The position numbers were made by a program, and so were the translations under genes. The notes under the pieces are model-generated. The model was not told where the DNA came from. It saw nothing but the letters and a program-made list of their open reading frames with translations, and ran no database searches. DNA of 64,000 bases from Vibrio cincinnatiensis (GTDB taxonomy: Bacteria; Pseudomonadota; Gammaproteobacteria; Enterobacterales; Vibrionaceae), in contig NZ_SGOM01000001.1 in assembly GCF_022113815.1 (NCBI RefSeq), positions 558,001 to 622,000 of the forward strand. Direction: 5' to 3'. Positions 18,038 through 26,691 of this stretch are shown here, piece by piece. The stretch's first letter is position 1. Each line of letters starts with the position of its first letter.

Positions 18038-18067
18038 GTTGATTATGGACACGACAGAGAATTCATC

Positions 18068-18700
18068 ATGAACTTCGATTTAGCTATGATTCCCACCACC
18101 TTCGATATGCTTCATGCCGGCCTTGCCGCATCCACACTACTTCTACTGGTTTTCTCTATCAGCAGAAAGTCCAAGATCGTAGAAAAGGTCATTGAAAAAC
18201 CCATTGAAAAAATTATTGAAGTTGAGAAACCGGTAGAAAAGATTGTTGAGGTCGAAAAAATCGTTGAAGTTGAGAAAGTGGTTGAAAAAGTGGTCGAGGT
18301 CCAATCTCAATTGGCCACGGCTGCAACCGATTCTGCGATGCAATTACTTTCTATTATGCAGCAAGAGGCTCGACTCATTGACTTTTTACAAGAAGATCTC
18401 ACCACCTTTTCTGATGAAGACGTCGGTGCAGCAGCGCGTGTGATTCATGCCGGTGGTCAAAAAGTCCTCAAAGAGTATCTCACACTTGAGCCTATCTGCT
18501 TAGAACAAGAAGAGAGCCGAGTGACCATTGAAGAAGGTTTTAACCCTCAATCAATTCGCTTAGTTGGTCATGTTACCGGATACGCCCCTTTTACTGGAAC
18601 CTTAATTCATAAAGGCTGGAAAGCGACTGCGATGAACCTACCTCAATTAGCCGAAAATCATGACGTATCGGTTATTGCTCCTGCAGAGGTAGAGTTGTAA
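18068..18700 (+). CDS. DUF2760 protein, membrane-anchored, first gene of the Hsp70 operon
   Basis: This 210-residue protein has one membrane helix (about residues 14-32). A low-complexity segment follows at about 38-83, built of repeats such as 'EKIVEVEKIVEVEK', in which V/I-E-K units alternate in a way that suggests an extended coiled coil or strand. The C-terminal 120 residues ('LLSIMQQEARLIDFLQEDL' onward) match the DUF2760 family. Its function is unknown, but the domain is known to sit next to two Hsp70 genes. The next gene begins inside its stop codon (TAATG), which indicates translational coupling. The likely role is to hold or recruit the Hsp70 partners at the membrane; this is inference. 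A heat-shock-type promoter lies upstream. Confidence 0.85.
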   Translation: MNFDLAMIPTTFDMLHAGLAASTLLLLVFSISRKSKIVEKVIEKPIEKIIEVEKPVEKIVEVEKIVEVEKVVEKVVEVQSQLATAATDSAMQLLSIMQQEARLIDFLQEDLTTFSDEDVGAAARVIHAGGQKVLKEYLTLEPICLEQEESRVTIEEGFNPQSIRLVGHVTGYAPFTGTLIHKGWKATAMNLPQLAENHDVSVIAPAEVEL

Positions 18701-20628
18701 TGGATAATCTCACCTCAGTAGTAAATCAAAGCGGTGCAAAATTTAGTGTGGGTATTGACTTAGGGACAACACACTGTGTGATCTCATATATTGATACTCA
18801 AGATGAACAAGCACGTGTCCAAACTATGCCCATTCCACAATTAACCGCACCAGGCACGGTAGAGTCACGCTCTCAACTCGCGTCCTTTCTCTATCAACCC
18901 CATGAGCACGAAATGAACGCATCAGCCCGCGTGCTGCCGTGGACGAACGAACCGAAAGCTTTAGTTGGTGCTATTGCGCGTAATCTTGGGGCTAAAACCC
19001 CTATTCGCTTAGTCGCTAGTGCCAAATCTTGGTTATGCCATGCTGGTGTCAATCGCCGAGATGCCTTCCTACCTGCAGGAAGCCCAGAGGAGGTAGAAAA
19101 AATTTCGCCACTCAAGGCAACCGAGTGTTATCTTGAGCATCTGCAAGCCGCGTGGAATCACGTACATCCTAGCGCACCGTTATCTGAGCAAGACGTGACC
19201 ATCACGGTGCCAGCCTCGTTTGATCCTGCAGCTCGTGATTTAACCGCAGAAGCCGCCAGAAATGTGGGTTTTGTACACCTGACTCTGTTAGAAGAACCTC
19301 AAGCTGCCCTCTATAACTGGATTGATAACAGTCATGAACAGTGGCGTCATCAAGTGAGTATTGGCGATATCGTCCTTGTGGTGGATATTGGTGGTGGAAC
19401 CACAGACCTTTCTTTGGTTGAAGTCACTGAAGAAGAAGGCAATCTGAGCTTAAAGCGTATCGCTGTCGGTGAACATATTCTACTCGGCGGTGACAATATG
19501 GATCTTGCCCTCGCTTACCATTTAAAAATAAAGCTGGCAAAAGAAGGGAAAGAGTTACAGCCATGGCAAGTTCAAGCGATGACTCATGCTTGTCGAGATG
19601 CAAAAGAGGCATTACTCAATGATCCCCTATTGGCCTCTGTTCCTATCGTAGTACCTAGCCGAGGCTCAAAATTGCTTGGGACAACGTTGAAAACGGAATT
19701 AACTCAGCAAGAAGTGCAGCAAATCTTGGTTGATGGTTTTTTTCCTACAGTAATGGTTGATCAACACCCACAACAACGCAATCGTGGTGCATTAACACAA
19801 ATGGGCCTACCTTATGCACAAGATGCGGGGATCACTCGTCATATTGCTGCCTTTTTATCCAAACAAGCGATGGCTCAAGGTGAAGCTCAAGCCACGCCTA
19901 CTGATGCATTTAACCCATTTATGGGGGGCATTCCAGGCATGGAAAATGAGTCAACGAGTTCAATGAATGATTTCATCAAACCCAGCGTGCTGTTATTTAA
20001 TGGCGGAGTACTGAAATCCTCCCTATTGGCCAACCGTCTTGAACAAACCATTAATGATTGGTTAACCCACGCACAGGTTCAAGTTGCAAAGCGCTTAACG
20101 GGCGTTGATCTTGATCTCGCGGTTGCCTGCGGCGCAGCCTATTATGGACACGTTCGCCAAGGCCAAGGTGTCCGTATCCGTGGTGGTATTGCCTCTAGTT
20201 ATTATGTCGGAATTGAAAGTGCAATGCCTGCCATTCCAGGTATGGCTCCCCCAATGGAAGCACTCTGTGTTGCTCCTTTCGGTATGGAAGAAGGCTCCAG
20301 TGTTGATGTACCTAGCCAGCAATTTGGTCTAGTGATTGGCCAGCCAGTAAACTTCCAATTTTTTGGTTCAACAGTACGCCGAGAGGATAGCGTGGGCACC
20401 CATCTTGATTACTGGAATGAGGGGGAACTAGAAGAATTGCCAGAAATTCAAGTCTCGCTTCCAGTCTCAGAAGGACGTCGTGAAGGTGACATCGTGCCAG
20501 TGACTCTCGCAGCTCGAGTGACTGAATTAGGTACGCTCTACTTAGAAGCGATCGCCGCTGATAATGGTCAAAAATGGCATGTTGAATTTAATGTTCGTGA
20601 AGATGCTAACGCTCAGACGCAACACTAA
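18700..20628 (+). CDS. Hsp70-family ATPase without a normal lid domain (first copy)
   Basis: This is a 642-residue DnaK-like protein. The ATPase domain is complete: phosphate-1 'GIDLGTTHCVISY' (about 18-30), 'VPASFDPAARDLT', 'LLEEPQAALYNW', phosphate-2 'VVDIGGGTTDLSLVEV' (about 227-242) and the adenosine motif 'LLFNGGVLKS' (about 430). A low-complexity insertion 'AQATPTDAFNPFMGGIPG' occurs before the adenosine motif. After the ATPase domain only a short beta region remains ('VTELGTLYLEAI' near residue 608), without the helical lid of DnaK. The gene overlaps the DUF2760 stop by one base. It is not DnaK: the GTTN signature residue is changed to GTTH. Substrates and cochaperones are unknown. Confidence 0.9.
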   Translation: MDNLTSVVNQSGAKFSVGIDLGTTHCVISYIDTQDEQARVQTMPIPQLTAPGTVESRSQLASFLYQPHEHEMNASARVLPWTNEPKALVGAIARNLGAKTPIRLVASAKSWLCHAGVNRRDAFLPAGSPEEVEKISPLKATECYLEHLQAAWNHVHPSAPLSEQDVTITVPASFDPAARDLTAEAARNVGFVHLTLLEEPQAALYNWIDNSHEQWRHQVSIGDIVLVVDIGGGTTDLSLVEVTEEEGNLSLKRIAVGEHILLGGDNMDLALAYHLKIKLAKEGKELQPWQVQAMTHACRDAKEALLNDPLLASVPIVVPSRGSKLLGTTLKTELTQQEVQQILVDGFFPTVMVDQHPQQRNRGALTQMGLPYAQDAGITRHIAAFLSKQAMAQGEAQATPTDAFNPFMGGIPGMENESTSSMNDFIKPSVLLFNGGVLKSSLLANRLEQTINDWLTHAQVQVAKRLTGVDLDLAVACGAAYYGHVRQGQGVRIRGGIASSYYVGIESAMPAIPGMAPPMEALCVAPFGMEEGSSVDVPSQQFGLVIGQPVNFQFFGSTVRREDSVGTHLDYWNEGELEELPEIQVSLPVSEGRREGDIVPVTLAARVTELGTLYLEAIAADNGQKWHVEFNVREDANAQTQH

Positions 20629-20805
20629 AATAACCGAGATTCATACGACTTGATACTTAACGAGTGGGCATTGTTGATAAACCGCCCTCATCACGAATCA
20701 CGTGATTGGAGCGAATTCATAGTGCCCATATTTTTATCATCAGTCGAACAAAGAAATATGGCATCTTCACCCATGTCGTTCTTTAACTCATGAAAGGTAT
20801 GTCTT

Positions 20806-23613
20806 ATGGGCTCTCCTCGTTTTTTGGTCGGTATTGACTTGGGCACGACCAATACCGTCGTTGCCTTCTGTGAAATCACCGACAATCTGTCACAATCTGA
20901 AATCACGTTATTTCCTATTGATCAATTGGTGGGGCCTGGTGAAGTGGTCCGTAAACCTTTACTCCCTTCTTTTCGTTACCACCCGGCTCACGGACAAGTT
21001 GCTTACTCTGACCTCATCTTACCTTGGAAACATCAAGCCGTTGAGGGAGATATTGAACCGGTGATTATCGGTGAATGGGCACGAGAATTAGGCTCAAAAG
21101 TTGCGGGACGCCAAGTATCCAGCGCTAAAAGTTGGTTATCTCACCAAGCGGTGGATCGCCGTGCGAACATATTACCGTGGGCAGGCACGGATGATGTTGA
21201 AAAAGTCTCCCCCGTCATTGCTAGTGCCAGTTATCTTAACCATATCCGTCAAGCTTGGAACTATCGCCACCCGAGTGACCCATTAGAAAATCAAGAAGTC
21301 GTCGTGACCGTTCCTGCCTCTTTCGATGAAACGGCTCGAAAACTGACGATCGAAGCCGCAGCACTGGCTGGGCTAAAAAAAATACTGCTGTTAGAAGAAC
21401 CACAAGCGGTTTGCTACGATTGGTATGCCCGACATCACAACACCGCACATCAAGAGCTGCAAACACTGCCTCTCATCTTAGTCTGCGATGTAGGAGGCGG
21501 TACAACGGACTTGAGCTTGATCGAAGCACAGTTTCAACAAGGTGAACTAGCGCTCAATCGTATTGGTGTCGGGGAGCATTTGATGCTCGGAGGAGATAAC
21601 CTTGACCTTGCATTAGCTCATCTCGCAGAGCAGCGACTAAACCAAACCCAAAAATTGAATGCGGCCAACTTAACGAAACTCATCCAACAAACTCGTAAGG
21701 CGAAAGAAAATCTGCTGACGTCGAATGCACCACAAGAGGTGAAAATTACGATGCTTGGTAGCGGCTCAAAACTGCTGGGGGGTACAAAAAGCATTCCACT
21801 GAGCCAGAAAGAAGTTCACCACATTACTTTGGATGGATTCTTTCCTTTAACGGATTTTTCACAACACCCAGATAAGCGGCGAAGTGCAATGGTTGAATTT
21901 GGCCTGCCTTATGTGGCTGATCCTGCGATCAGTAAACATATTGCTGACTTTCTCCATCAACATCAGTCTGTGGCGATGACCGCTTTAGATCAGCAAGAAC
22001 CAAACCAAGCTGCAATTCCCGTTGGCCTATTACTGAATGGGGGTCTGTTCAATAGTGAACTGATCACAAAACGCCTGTTACAACTGCTAGAAAACTGGCG
22101 ACAATCGCCCATTACCTTACTCGATAACCCACATCCTGACTGGTCAGTAGCCCTTGGTGCAGTAGCCTTTGCTAAAGCTCGCCGAGGTGCGCAACTGAAA
22201 ATTGGCGGAGGCGCTGCCCGCTCTTATTTTCTACATCTACAAGAAAAAAATAAAATGGGTAATGCGCTTTGCCTTCTTGCCAAAGGGACTGAGGAAGGAC
22301 AGGAAATCCGCTTAACAGGCCGACGATTCTCATTAACACTAGGAGAACCCGTACGTTTTAACTTGCTCACCTCAACACATGACACGATAGCGCAAGATAC
22401 CGCGATTCAAAATGGCGTAGTGGTTAAGGTAGATCCGGATCTATTTGCTCCTCTTCCTCCCTATATTGTTACCTTAGACAGTGAAGGCGCAAAGCTTGAG
22501 GCAAACCAGAAAGAGCGGGTTACCGTTCAGCTTGCCTCTCAATTAACCGAAGTCGGTACTTTAAAACTTGAATGCGTCAGCATCGACGACGATCAAAAAC
22601 GCTGGGCTTTAGAGTTTGAGGTACGTAACCAAAAGGCACAAGCAACTGAACCCGTCGCTCACTCCCCTCACCTCGTAGAGTGTCAAGCTCTGATCTCTCG
22701 CCTCTACAGTGGTAATAAAAAAAGCAGTGAAGGTCATGAGATTAAAACACTTGCCAAAGATCTCGAAAAAAGATTAGGGAAACGCGATGAATGGGATTTC
22801 ATTACTCTACGTCAATTGTTTGATACCTTAGCACAAGGACGTAAACGTCGTCGTCGCTCAGAACAGCATGAAAAAAATTGGCTACGCTTAGCCGGTTTTA
22901 CTCTCCGCCCCGGTTTTGGTGATGCCACCGACTCATGGCGTATCGAACAAGTGTGGGGGCTTTATCAACAAGGCATTCAATTTCAAAATCATCAAGGTTG
23001 GAGTGATTGGTGGGTTTTCTGGCGTCGTATTGCCGGAGGGCTCAATCAAGAACAACAGGAAACAATTCTAGCGGATATCGCTAAATACCTTCATCCGAGC
23101 GCAGCGAAAAATCCACAAACAGTGAAAGCAGCTCAAGAGATGGGATACGAAGCCATGGTTCGCCTTGCTGCCTCTCTCGAACATTTAGAGGTAGAAGATA
23201 AAAAACTGTTGGCCCATTGGTTCTTAAATAAAGCTTGCCATCATCATCAATTTGAACAAGCCCACTGGTGGGCAGTCGGACGATTGGCCTCTCGGACTCC
23301 GCTTTACGCTAGCCAACACACGGTCATTCCACGAGACATCGTCGAACAATGGTTACCGACATTGCTCGCTCAAGATTGGCAACGTGAACCGATGATCGCT
23401 TTTGCTTGTGTGATGATTTGCCGTAAGACTGGAGATAGAACGCTGGATATTCGAGACGATGTGCGCCAACAAGTCACAGATCAGCTAAAACAGTGTAAAG
23501 CACCAACATCATGGATCCATTTAATGGAGAACCGTTGTGAATTATCAGCAGGTGAATCAAAACGAATATTTGGTGATGCTTTACCAAGCGGACTCATATT
23601 ATTAAGTCATTAA
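20806..23613 (+). CDS. Hsp70-family ATPase with C-terminal DUF3731 (second copy)
   Basis: This 935-residue paralogue of the preceding protein has phosphate-1 'GIDLGTTNTVVAF' (about 9-21), phosphate-2 'VCDVGGGTTDLSLIEA' and the adenosine motif 'LLLNGGLFNS'. The short beta region with 'LTEVGTLKLECV' matches its neighbour. A further 320 residues from about 620 to the end form a helical region matching DUF3731. It has a basic patch 'QGRKRRRRSEQHEKNW' near residue 680 and tryptophan-rich stretches ('WSDWWVFWRRIAGG'). The function is unknown. The 177-base gap before it holds no obvious terminator, so one transcript with the upstream two genes is likely. Confidence 0.9.
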   Translation: MGSPRFLVGIDLGTTNTVVAFCEITDNLSQSEITLFPIDQLVGPGEVVRKPLLPSFRYHPAHGQVAYSDLILPWKHQAVEGDIEPVIIGEWARELGSKVAGRQVSSAKSWLSHQAVDRRANILPWAGTDDVEKVSPVIASASYLNHIRQAWNYRHPSDPLENQEVVVTVPASFDETARKLTIEAAALAGLKKILLLEEPQAVCYDWYARHHNTAHQELQTLPLILVCDVGGGTTDLSLIEAQFQQGELALNRIGVGEHLMLGGDNLDLALAHLAEQRLNQTQKLNAANLTKLIQQTRKAKENLLTSNAPQEVKITMLGSGSKLLGGTKSIPLSQKEVHHITLDGFFPLTDFSQHPDKRRSAMVEFGLPYVADPAISKHIADFLHQHQSVAMTALDQQEPNQAAIPVGLLLNGGLFNSELITKRLLQLLENWRQSPITLLDNPHPDWSVALGAVAFAKARRGAQLKIGGGAARSYFLHLQEKNKMGNALCLLAKGTEEGQEIRLTGRRFSLTLGEPVRFNLLTSTHDTIAQDTAIQNGVVVKVDPDLFAPLPPYIVTLDSEGAKLEANQKERVTVQLASQLTEVGTLKLECVSIDDDQKRWALEFEVRNQKAQATEPVAHSPHLVECQALISRLYSGNKKSSEGHEIKTLAKDLEKRLGKRDEWDFITLRQLFDTLAQGRKRRRRSEQHEKNWLRLAGFTLRPGFGDATDSWRIEQVWGLYQQGIQFQNHQGWSDWWVFWRRIAGGLNQEQQETILADIAKYLHPSAAKNPQTVKAAQEMGYEAMVRLAASLEHLEVEDKKLLAHWFLNKACHHHQFEQAHWWAVGRLASRTPLYASQHTVIPRDIVEQWLPTLLAQDWQREPMIAFACVMICRKTGDRTLDIRDDVRQQVTDQLKQCKAPTSWIHLMENRCELSAGESKRIFGDALPSGLILLSH

Positions 23614-23801
23614 AAGTTACTTGGGCATGGGGGGGTATTCAGTGTAGAATAGCTCTCCGCGCTCGATATACCATAATAATCTTCCACGAGTGTTCGTTGT
23701 TTGGCTAGGTCAGTATTAACGTATTTCAAAACCCGATTATAAAAAAATACAGGGTAAGATGTATTGGTCGTTAGATAGACTTACTGGATCATCGTATTAC
23801 T

Positions 23802-24350
23802 ATGACGCAAGATAAATTTATGCATATATTCCGCCTACCGGGGTCGATCCAAGTTCGTATTGCAAAATGGCAAGCGACCTTTCGTGGGACATCAGATATT
23901 GTTTTACATGAAGCCATTATACTGCGTAATAAACAGTATAAAAAAAACTCGTTTTTACCGAAAGGCTGGTGTTTAACGCCATTTACTGAACAAGATATTT
24001 CGATAACGCATCACGGTCGCTATATTCAAACGACTATGCTGACCATGATCGATAGAAAAGTTGCCTACAAGCGAGTGTATCTCTCGCGGCTTCCACTTGA
24101 ACAGGCTGAACCCGCTTTACGAGCTTTTAAACAAGAATGGATGAAACAGTATAATTTGGTGGTCAATGAGTATAACCAAATTAAGAAGAAAGAATTTATG
24201 CGTTATGCTTATGAAGAGGTTGATACACTTTATCCTTCTATCCCTAAAGGGAGTTTTGATAAAACTTTGTGGAATCAGTTGGTTAAATCAAAACTCAGCC
24301 ATATTAAAAAGCCCAAAAATCCTTATTACGTAGTTAACGCAGACTTTTAA
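23802..24350 (+). CDS. Unrecognised basic protein, 182 residues
   Basis: I do not recognise a family. The protein is soluble and rich in lysine, tyrosine and aromatic residues. Notable segments are 'FRGTSDIVLHEAIILRNKQY', 'LSRLPLEQAEPALRAFKQEW' (about 103-122) and a basic helix 'YNQIKKKEFMRYAYEEVD'. It has no signal peptide or membrane helix. It lies 188 bases after the second Hsp70 gene on the same strand; a link with the chaperones is possible but unproven. Its last four bases, TTAA, overlap the end of the convergent small gene. Confidence 0.65.
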   Translation: MTQDKFMHIFRLPGSIQVRIAKWQATFRGTSDIVLHEAIILRNKQYKKNSFLPKGWCLTPFTEQDISITHHGRYIQTTMLTMIDRKVAYKRVYLSRLPLEQAEPALRAFKQEWMKQYNLVVNEYNQIKKKEFMRYAYEEVDTLYPSIPKGSFDKTLWNQLVKSKLSHIKKPKNPYYVVNADF

Positions 24351-24547
24351 CACATCATTAAGCTTTCACTCATCAACCGGTAGAAGGAAGCGACTTCTGT
24401 GCTACGCCAATAAAAATAACCTGAAGCGATCATGGCTGCGAGCACTAAGATCCCAACAACAATAAATTTTCTCACCCTGTTTGGTACATTTTGCATTTCC
24501 ATCCCCTTAAGCTCATGAATGGGAGACGTTACTGGTTTCCCACTCAT
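24347..24547 (-). CDS. Small single-pass membrane protein, 66 residues
   Basis: The start is ATG 24547, preceded by AGGA at 7 bases; a TTG 15 bases upstream is less likely because it overlaps that site. The protein has one membrane helix ('FIVVGILVLAAMIASGYFYW', about residues 28-47) after a polar N-terminal half of about 27 residues ending in basic 'NRVRK', giving a likely N-in orientation. It ends 'SESLMMC'. No family is recognised. It is convergent with the neighbouring gene and shares the TTAA stop overlap. Confidence 0.55.
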   Translation of the reverse strand: MSGKPVTSPIHELKGMEMQNVPNRVRKFIVVGILVLAAMIASGYFYWRSTEVASFYRLMSESLMMC

Positions 24548-24711
24548 TAATTCATCCTGCAAGTTAATGAAGGAAAGAGAATCAAGATTACTTATAGTTT
24601 AGACAGAAATACTCAAAGAGAATATGGAAAATAATGTAGCGGGATAAAAATGAACCTCCACCTAACAAAAAGAATGGATAAATACGTTCTCTTCGCTGTT
24701 GTCGAGGCACT

Positions 24712-24748
24712 AAAATTTTACGCCCCACTCTTCATCATAGGGCGTAAA
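24712..24748 (-). terminator. Intrinsic terminator of the 74-residue protein gene
   Basis: On the minus strand, TTTACGCCC and GGGCGTAAA (arms at 24740-24748 and 24717-24725) form a 9-base stem followed by ATTTT. It begins 4 bases past the stop codon. Confidence 0.65.
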
Positions 24749-24752
24749 GCAC

Positions 24753-24977
24753 TTAGTGTTTTATACCAGAAGGGTTATAGCTGAATTCTGTTTGTTTATA
24801 AATATCTGCCAGTTTTTTATCTTTTGCAGATTTAGTTTTACGTCGACGTTTAGGTTCAAACTCTTGTTCGACCTGCTTGAGGGTTTCTTCATGATTTTTT
24901 GCTGACTCAACAAATTCTGGGTCAGACATCGCCTGTTGGCGCAGGCGGTTAACTCGTTCTAATGTCTCCCATAACAT
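24753..24977 (-). CDS. Small charged helical protein, 74 residues
   Basis: It has an unusually strong ribosome-binding site, GGAGG 6 bases before the ATG, and its own terminator, so it is very likely expressed. The protein is predicted to be helical and highly charged: 'ETLERVNRLRQQA', then 'NHEETLKQVEQEFEPKRRRK' and a lysine-rich region ending 'NPSGIKH'. No family is recognised. There is no signal peptide or membrane segment. Confidence 0.7.
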   Translation of the reverse strand: MLWETLERVNRLRQQAMSDPEFVESAKNHEETLKQVEQEFEPKRRRKTKSAKDKKLADIYKQTEFSYNPSGIKH

Positions 24978-25094
24978 AGATGACCTCCTTTACCACTGGT
25001 TATACATCCAGCATAGTGCAGTTGGTTTCTTTGTCAAGCAAAAACACTGTTTTTACATACAGGAAAATGAATTATTTATCGTGACGAACTTCCG

Positions 25095-25796
25095 CTATTG
25101 TTGATTTTTACTGGATTGCTTAGTAAGTAATGACTTCGTCCACACAGATCGGTCCGCTAAATATTGCTCTAATCCTGCTTTTCGCAAATCACAAGATGGG
25201 CAATCGCCACACCCATCACCCATGATTCCGTTATAACAAGTTAAGGTTTCATGCCGAATCAATTCCAATGCTTGATACTGATCGGCTAGAGCCCATGTTT
25301 CCGCTTTATTGAGCCACATTAAAGGCGTCCGAATGCTTAATGGTCTCGCCATTCCTTGAACAAGTGCATGATTCATCGCTTTTACAAATTCATCTCGACA
25401 ATCAGGGTAGCCAGAAAAATCGGTTTCACACACTCCGGTAATGATACTGTCAGCACCAATTTGGTAAGCATAAATACCCGCTAGGGTTAAAAAGAGAATA
25501 TTACGTCCAGGTACAAAAGAGTTGGGTAAGCCGTTATCTTGCCGTTTATGCGAAACAGGAATATCATCACGCGTCAAAGAACTAATGGCCAACTCATTGA
25601 GCAAAGTCACATCCATCACTTTGTGCGCTTTCACACCTAATGTCGCGGCTAATTTTTGTGCCACCTCAATTTCCAACCGATGTCTCTGACCATAGTCAAA
25701 TGTGATGGCATGTACTTCGTCGTACTCTTTTAGCGCTTGAACGAGACAGGTTGTTGAATCTTGTCCACCACTGAACACCACAACGGCTTTATTCAT
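25095..25796 (-). CDS. queC: 7-cyano-7-deazaguanine synthase (QueC)
   Basis: This 233-residue enzyme converts 7-carboxy-7-deazaguanine to preQ0 with ATP and ammonia in queuosine biosynthesis. The PP-loop '[11 protein letters not shown]' (about residues 8-18) and the zinc-binding cysteine cluster '[13 protein letters not shown]' (about 196-208) are both present. The length is the same as the family norm (about 231). It follows queE by 11 bases on the same strand, so the two are one operon covering consecutive steps. Confidence 0.97.
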   Translation of the reverse strand: MNKAVVVFSGGQDSTTCLVQALKEYDEVHAITFDYGQRHRLEIEVAQKLAATLGVKAHKVMDVTLLNELAISSLTRDDIPVSHKRQDNGLPNSFVPGRNILFLTLAGIYAYQIGADSIITGVCETDFSGYPDCRDEFVKAMNHALVQGMARPLSIRTPLMWLNKAETWALADQYQALELIRHETLTCYNGIMGDGCGDCPSCDLRKAGLEQYLADRSVWTKSLLTKQSSKNQQ

Positions 25797-25807
25797 ATTG
25801 ACATCCT

Positions 25808-26482
25808 CTATGCGATATTTAGGTATTTATGAGTTTGAATGGATAAGCGCCAATTACGGGCAATACAAGTTTCAATACACAATTGAGTCGCTCGTGGCTT
25901 CTGGCTCAGTGGTTGTAAAGCGATGATCGTCGATACGGGCAACACTATTTGGCTTAATAAAGCCTCCAGTTGCTCGATATCTTTTTCCGTTCCCACTGGG
26001 TGCTTAATTTCATTAGCTCGCAGTAACGTCGACGTTAAAACAGGTAGTTTGCCTTTCATGGCAATTTTCGGTGAAACGGTCACCCAAGTACGCTCACTGG
26101 CCTGAACCTCAAAAGTGCCACTGGTTTCAATTTGACATTGGCATCCAATCGCTTCAAATGCCAGTGTCAATGGCATAAGATCGTAAAAACACGGCTCTCC
26201 GCCAGTAATAACAATATGTTTGGCTGAAAACCCTTGCTGATGATATTGCGAAATAATTTCATCAGCAGACACCGAACACCATGTCGGGCTATCCCCCTGC
26301 TTCACGATGATTTGCTCCATACTGCGTTGATCTTGCTCGAACGCCTGCCAAGTCTGTTTAGTATCGCACCAAGCACAACCAACCGGGCAATATTGCAAGC
26401 GAACAAAGACAGCGGGAACCCCAGTAAAGACGCCTTCGCCTTGAATGGTCTCAAATATTTCGTTTACTTTATACAAGGTCAA
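25808..26482 (-). CDS. queE: 7-carboxy-7-deazaguanine synthase (QueE)
   Basis: This 224-residue radical SAM enzyme converts 6-carboxytetrahydropterin to 7-carboxy-7-deazaguanine. The cluster-binding motif is 'CPVGCAWC', the C-x3-C-x2-C form, with 'DTKQTW' after it. '[11 protein letters not shown]' is the SAM-contacting GGEP motif (about residues 92-102). The N-terminus '[14 protein letters not shown]' is family-typical. The start is a TTG: either 26482, or a second TTG at 26476 that lies 9 bases after AGG. Both are non-ATG, so translation may be modest. It is cotranscribed with queC. Confidence 0.95.
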   Translation of the reverse strand: MTLYKVNEIFETIQGEGVFTGVPAVFVRLQYCPVGCAWCDTKQTWQAFEQDQRSMEQIIVKQGDSPTWCSVSADEIISQYHQQGFSAKHIVITGGEPCFYDLMPLTLAFEAIGCQCQIETSGTFEVQASERTWVTVSPKIAMKGKLPVLTSTLLRANEIKHPVGTEKDIEQLEALLSQIVLPVSTIIALQPLSQKPRATQLCIETCIARNWRLSIQTHKYLNIA

Positions 26483-26691
26483 CGGCCTAATCTATCGTTA
26501 TCAATTTCAGGTCGCAGACCTTAATAGATGCGCTTCGTTAGGTCAATTTAAAACCGAGTGGATAAAAGAAAAAAACAGCTTCATAATTTGAGCCAATGCT
26601 TGATTGTTGTACAAGGTTACTTTTAGTTTTCATAGAAAACGCGTATCTTGTCATGTTTTAATTGGTCTGATTCCATCACTTTAGGTAACAC

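Larger units (their letters stand above)
17739..18067. other. Divergent intergenic region before the Hsp70 operon
   Basis: This 329-base region holds no credible open reading frame. It contains the control signals of both divergent genes: a heat-shock-type promoter at 17962-17987 and a 5' leader hairpin at 18015-18037, each listed separately. An AT-rich stretch (about 17850-17900) with a short ACGAAATCCGTG imperfect repeat may belong to the cyclase promoter. Confidence 0.6.

Noticed and set aside
26483..26691. preQ1 riboswitch upstream of queE
   Set aside because: I found no preQ1-type pseudoknot pattern; the region looks like plain divergent promoter sequence.
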